NCBI GenBank assembly: GCA_902803195.1
Contig: CADCOX010000146.1
Location: forward strand, 1-23,381
Length of the DNA: 23,381 nt
Origin: an uncultured Bacteroidales bacterium
Lineage (GTDB): Bacteria; Bacteroidota; Bacteroidia; Bacteroidales; Bacteroidaceae
Direction: 5' to 3'
Shown here: positions 20,957 to 23,381 of the stretch, piece after piece
How positions within the stretch are numbered: position 1 is the first letter of the stretch
How the letters are laid out: each line of letters begins with the position of its first letter
Notes under the pieces: generated by a model
What the model was told of the DNA's origin: nothing
Databases searched by the model: none
The model's input: only the letters and a program-made list of their open reading frames with translations
Translations under genes and position numbers: made by a program

Positions 20957-22000
20957 ATGGCAAAAATGAATTTTGGCGGCGTCATCGAGGAAGTGATGAC
21001 CCGCGAGGAGTTCCCACTGGAGAAGGCACGTGAGGTGCTGAAAAACGAGACTATCGCTGTGCTTGGCTACGGCGTTCAGGGTCCTGGTCAGGCTTGCAAC
21101 CTGCGCGACAATGGCTTCAACGTCATCGTTGGCCAGCGCGAAGGCAAGACCTATGACAAGGCTGTTGCTGACGGTTGGGTGCCCGGTGAGACGCTGTTCT
21201 CGCTCGAGGAAGCTGCTGAGCGCGGCACTATCGTCTGTCTGCTCCTCTCCGATGCTGCTCAGATGCAGCTCTGGCCCACAATCAAGCCTCATCTGACGGC
21301 TGGCAAGACGCTCTACTTCTCTCACGGCTTCGCCATCACGTGGAACGATCGCACGGGTGTCGTACCGCCAAAGGACATCGATGTCATCATGGTCGCTCCT
21401 AAGGGTAGCGGCACTAGCCTTCGCACGATGTTCCTCGAGGGTCGCGGCCTCAACAGCAGCTATGCCATCTATCAGGATGCCAGCGGCAAGGCACTGGAGA
21501 AGGTGCTTGCTTTCGGCATCGGCATCGGCTCGGGTTACCTCTTCGAGACCACGTTCCAGCGCGAGGCCACTTCTGACCTCACGGGTGAGCGCGGTTCGCT
21601 GATGGGTGCTATCCAAGGTCTGCTGCTGGCTCAGTACGAGGTGCTGCGCGAGAATGGCCATACGCCCTCTGAGGCGTTCAACGAGACGGTTGAGGAACTG
21701 ACGCAGTCGCTCATGCCGCTCTTCGCCCAGAAGGGTATGGACTGGATGTACGCCAACTGCTCGACGACAGCCCAGCGTGGCGCTCTCGACTGGATGGGCC
21801 CGTTCCACGATGCCATCAAGCCCGTTGTGGAGAAACTCTATGCCAGCGTCAAGTGCGGCAATGAGGCTCAGATCAGCATCGACAGCAACTCTAAGCCGGG
21901 CTATCGCGAAGGTCTCGAGAAGGAGCTTGCCGCTCTGCGCGAGAGCGAGATGTGGCGCACGGCTGCCGTCGTTCGTCAGCTGCGTCCTGAGAACAACTGA
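20957..22000 (+). CDS. ilvC: Ketol-acid reductoisomerase (acetohydroxy-acid isomeroreductase)
   Basis: The 347-residue class I KARI catalyses the second common step of valine, leucine and isoleucine synthesis, using NADPH and Mg2+. Seen motifs are the nucleotide-binding VLGYGVQGPGQACNLRDNG, the SHGFAITWND block with the catalytic histidine, VAPKGSGTSLR, DLTGERGSLMGAIQGLL with the metal-binding acidic residues, and EELTQSLMPLFAQKGMDWMYANCSTTAQRGALDW. Length and motif order are normal. It stands alone, away from ilvBN/ilvD, with its own promoter, long leader and terminator. Codon use is strongly biased (many CTG/CTC/GGT), consistent with high expression. Confidence 0.98.
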   Translation: MAKMNFGGVIEEVMTREEFPLEKAREVLKNETIAVLGYGVQGPGQACNLRDNGFNVIVGQREGKTYDKAVADGWVPGETLFSLEEAAERGTIVCLLLSDAAQMQLWPTIKPHLTAGKTLYFSHGFAITWNDRTGVVPPKDIDVIMVAPKGSGTSLRTMFLEGRGLNSSYAIYQDASGKALEKVLAFGIGIGSGYLFETTFQREATSDLTGERGSLMGAIQGLLLAQYEVLRENGHTPSEAFNETVEELTQSLMPLFAQKGMDWMYANCSTTAQRGALDWMGPFHDAIKPVVEKLYASVKCGNEAQISIDSNSKPGYREGLEKELAALRESEMWRTAAVVRQLRPENN

Positions 22001-22027
22001 TTTCTCGAAGTCTATAAGACGTTTAGG

Positions 22028-22069
22028 CCTGCGCTTGGTTCGATGAGAACGAGGCGCAGGTCCTTTTTT
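22028..22069 (+). terminator. Intrinsic terminator after ilvC
   Basis: Stem cctgcgc (22028-22034) pairs with gcgcagg (22054-22060), with a partly paired inner loop, and is followed by tcctttttt. It lies 27 bases past the ilvC stop. Confidence 0.88.
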
Positions 22070-22134
22070 GCAGGAAAATGAGTCTGCTCTGCGAAAAAAA
22101 GCGAGCCCGATGACCAACATATCAAATTTATCGT

Positions 22135-22142
22135 TACCTTTG
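22135..22142 (+). promoter_or_regulatory. -7 box of the mannosyltransferase-pyrC promoter
   Basis: TACCTTTG matches TAnnTTTG, 25 bases before the ATG at 22168. Its surroundings (atcgttacctttg) are identical to those of the ilvC box. No clear -33 TTTG is visible. Confidence 0.55.
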
Positions 22143-22167
22143 CAGCATAAAACTACAACTAAGCGCC

Positions 22168-22920
22168 ATGCAAACAGACAGCATCGTCATCATCCCTACT
22201 TACAACGAGAAAGAGAATATAGAGAACATCGTACGCGCCGTCACGAGTTTAAAGGAGCATAGCTTCAACGTGCTGGTGATTGACGATGGTTCACCCGACG
22301 GCACTGCCGATATCGTGAAACGATTGATGAACGACGACTTGTACGGTCGCCTCTTCCTCGTTGAGCGCTCGGGCAAGTTGGGACTTGGCACCGCTTACAT
22401 AGCAGGCTTCAAGTGGGCGCTGGAGCATGGCTACGAATACATCTTCGAGATGGATGCCGACTTCAGTCACGCGCCTGCCGACCTGCCTCGCTTGCTGGCG
22501 GCCTGTCGCGAGGAGGGCTATGACATGAGCATAGGTTCGCGCTACATCACAGGCGTGAACGTGGTCAACTGGCCGATGGGGCGCGTATTGATGAGCTATT
22601 TCGCATCGAAATACGTTCGTGCCATCACGGGACTTGCTATTCACGACACGACGGCGGGCTTCGTCTGCTATCGTCGCCAGGTGTTGGAGACCATCAACCT
22701 TGATGACATCCGCTTCAAGGGCTATGCCTTCCAAATCGAGATGAAGTTTACGGCATACAAATGTGGATTCCGCATCAAAGAGGTGCCCGTCATCTTCGTC
22801 AATCGCGAACTGGGCACAAGTAAGATGTCAGGCGGCATCTTCTCCGAGGCGGTGTTCGGCGTAATGCGTCTGCGCTGGGACGGTTGGTTCAAGAAGTACA
22901 ATCAGAAGCCTGCTTCATGA
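22168..22920 (+). CDS. Polyprenol monophosphomannose synthase-like GT2 glycosyltransferase (Dpm1 type)
   Basis: The 250-residue GT-A fold enzyme has IVIIPTYNEKENIENIV, VIDDGSPDGTADIV, GTAYIAGFKWALEHGYEYI, the metal-binding EMDADFSHAP (D96-A-D98), MSIGSRYITGVNVVNWP and the C-terminal FVNRELGTSKMSG. These are diagnostic for dolichol/polyprenol-phosphate mannose synthases, which transfer mannose from GDP-mannose to polyprenyl phosphate at the inner membrane, supplying lipid-linked donors for envelope glycans. There is no C-terminal membrane segment, so it is a soluble or peripheral type. The pyrC start follows 36 bases downstream on the same strand, which suggests an operon. The donor sugar is inferred from family resemblance. 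Confidence 0.92.
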   Translation: MQTDSIVIIPTYNEKENIENIVRAVTSLKEHSFNVLVIDDGSPDGTADIVKRLMNDDLYGRLFLVERSGKLGLGTAYIAGFKWALEHGYEYIFEMDADFSHAPADLPRLLAACREEGYDMSIGSRYITGVNVVNWPMGRVLMSYFASKYVRAITGLAIHDTTAGFVCYRRQVLETINLDDIRFKGYAFQIEMKFTAYKCGFRIKEVPVIFVNRELGTSKMSGGIFSEAVFGVMRLRWDGWFKKYNQKPAS

Positions 22921-22956
22921 GCGTCTTGTAGTTGTCGTGTCACCCCCTCATAGCGC

Positions 22957-23381
22957 ATGAATACAAAGACAAAGGTTTTCGAGGATATTATTTATGTGTC
23001 CGACGGTCACGTCCGACGGGCAGATATCGTTGTTGAGGACGAGTTTATCGCCAAGATAACGGACAAGGAGGAGTTGGCGGGAACGAAAACGGGAGCGCTG
23101 ACTGAATGCTTGAAGGCTGTCGCTTCGAGCGGAGCGACTGTTCTGCTTCCAGGTATAATAGATGAACACGTGCACACGCGCGAGCCAGGCCTTACGCACA
23201 AAGGCGATCTCACGACAGAGACGCGTGCAGCGGCAGCGGGAGGTGTCACTACCATCATGGACATGCCTAATGTGGTGCCGCAGACGACGTCGCTCGAAGC
23301 ATTGGCCGAGCGGCAGGCACTCGGAGCTGCCCACGCTTTTGTCAACTACAGTTTCTACTTTGGTGCTACCAATGCCAACTC
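22957..23381 (+). CDS. pyrC: Dihydroorotase (class I type), 3' end beyond window
   Basis: The ATG at 22957-22959 opens a frame that stays open to the window edge (141 codons). Residues include LLPGIIDEHVHTREPGLTHK, where H71 and H73 are the first two zinc ligands of the amidohydrolase site, then GDLTTETRAAAAGGVTTIMD and MPNVVPQTT, the standard dihydroorotase sequence, and VNYSFYFGATNAN. The enzyme cyclises carbamoyl-aspartate in pyrimidine synthesis. The HTREPG form in place of the more common HFREPG is a small variation. The remaining metal ligands and the C-terminus are outside the window. Confidence 0.93.
   Translation, partial: MNTKTKVFEDIIYVSDGHVRRADIVVEDEFIAKITDKEELAGTKTGALTECLKAVASSGATVLLPGIIDEHVHTREPGLTHKGDLTTETRAAAAGGVTTIMDMPNVVPQTTSLEALAERQALGAAHAFVNYSFYFGATNAN

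Noticed and set aside
1..23381. Insertion sequence, transposase, tRNA or rRNA genes
   Set aside because: No transposase-like ORF, no tRNA-like cloverleaf and no rRNA sequence was recognised; the repeats present are non-autonomous.

Overview
The window looks like chromosomal DNA of a GC-rich Bacteroidales bacterium, most likely a Prevotella relative. Four things point there: Bacteroidetes-type -7 promoter boxes (TAnnTTTG) instead of sigma70 boxes, many lipoproteins and outer-membrane proteins, a NagB-like/PIG-L fusion protein, and fused anaerobic cobalamin enzymes. The genus is an inference.

Positions 1-10370 (+ strand) hold a cobalamin (B12) biosynthesis and uptake operon. In order it has the end of a CbiH-CbiC fusion, CbiET, an M3-family peptidase lipoprotein, a CbiG-CbiF fusion, a FecCD/BtuC-type permease, a BtuF-like substrate-binding lipoprotein and a CbiJ-CbiD fusion. 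CbiD and CbiG indicate the anaerobic (early cobalt insertion) route. Eight ring-modifying activities sit on four polypeptides. Three junctions are ATGA overlaps, and the peptidase and CbiG genes are 2 bases apart. No ATPase partner for the permease and no cobalamin riboswitch lies inside the window.

Positions 10444-14870 (- strand) hold a small lipoprotein of unknown function, a 663-residue NagB-like/PIG-L fusion, a small outer-membrane beta-barrel protein and GDP-L-fucose synthase. Divergent from these on the + strand (14977-19626) are a secreted GHL10/UPF0748 glycosidase-like protein and UvrA. Then come an aquaporin (19724-20398), a 558-base intergenic region with a terminator, a 22-bp tandem repeat array and the ilvC promoter and leader, then ilvC, a polyprenol-phosphate mannosyltransferase and the start of pyrC.

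The most unusual aspect is repetitive DNA living inside genes. A family of about 35-bp REP-like palindromes (hairpin followed by GGGGGAGGGTC-like sequence) occurs at least nine times. Eight copies are read through in frame, inside CbiET (three copies at two sites), BtuF (three at two sites) and UvrA (two); one is intergenic. Four different tandem repeats are also present: 7 bp x 8 in the CbiH-CbiC linker, 8 bp x 7 between btuF and cbiJ-cbiD, 24 bp x 3 in the CbiJ-CbiD linker, and 22 bp x 7 upstream of ilvC. The 7-bp array is a possible phase switch: gain or loss of one unit would place a stop codon in a hairpin just ahead of an internal ATG for CbiC.
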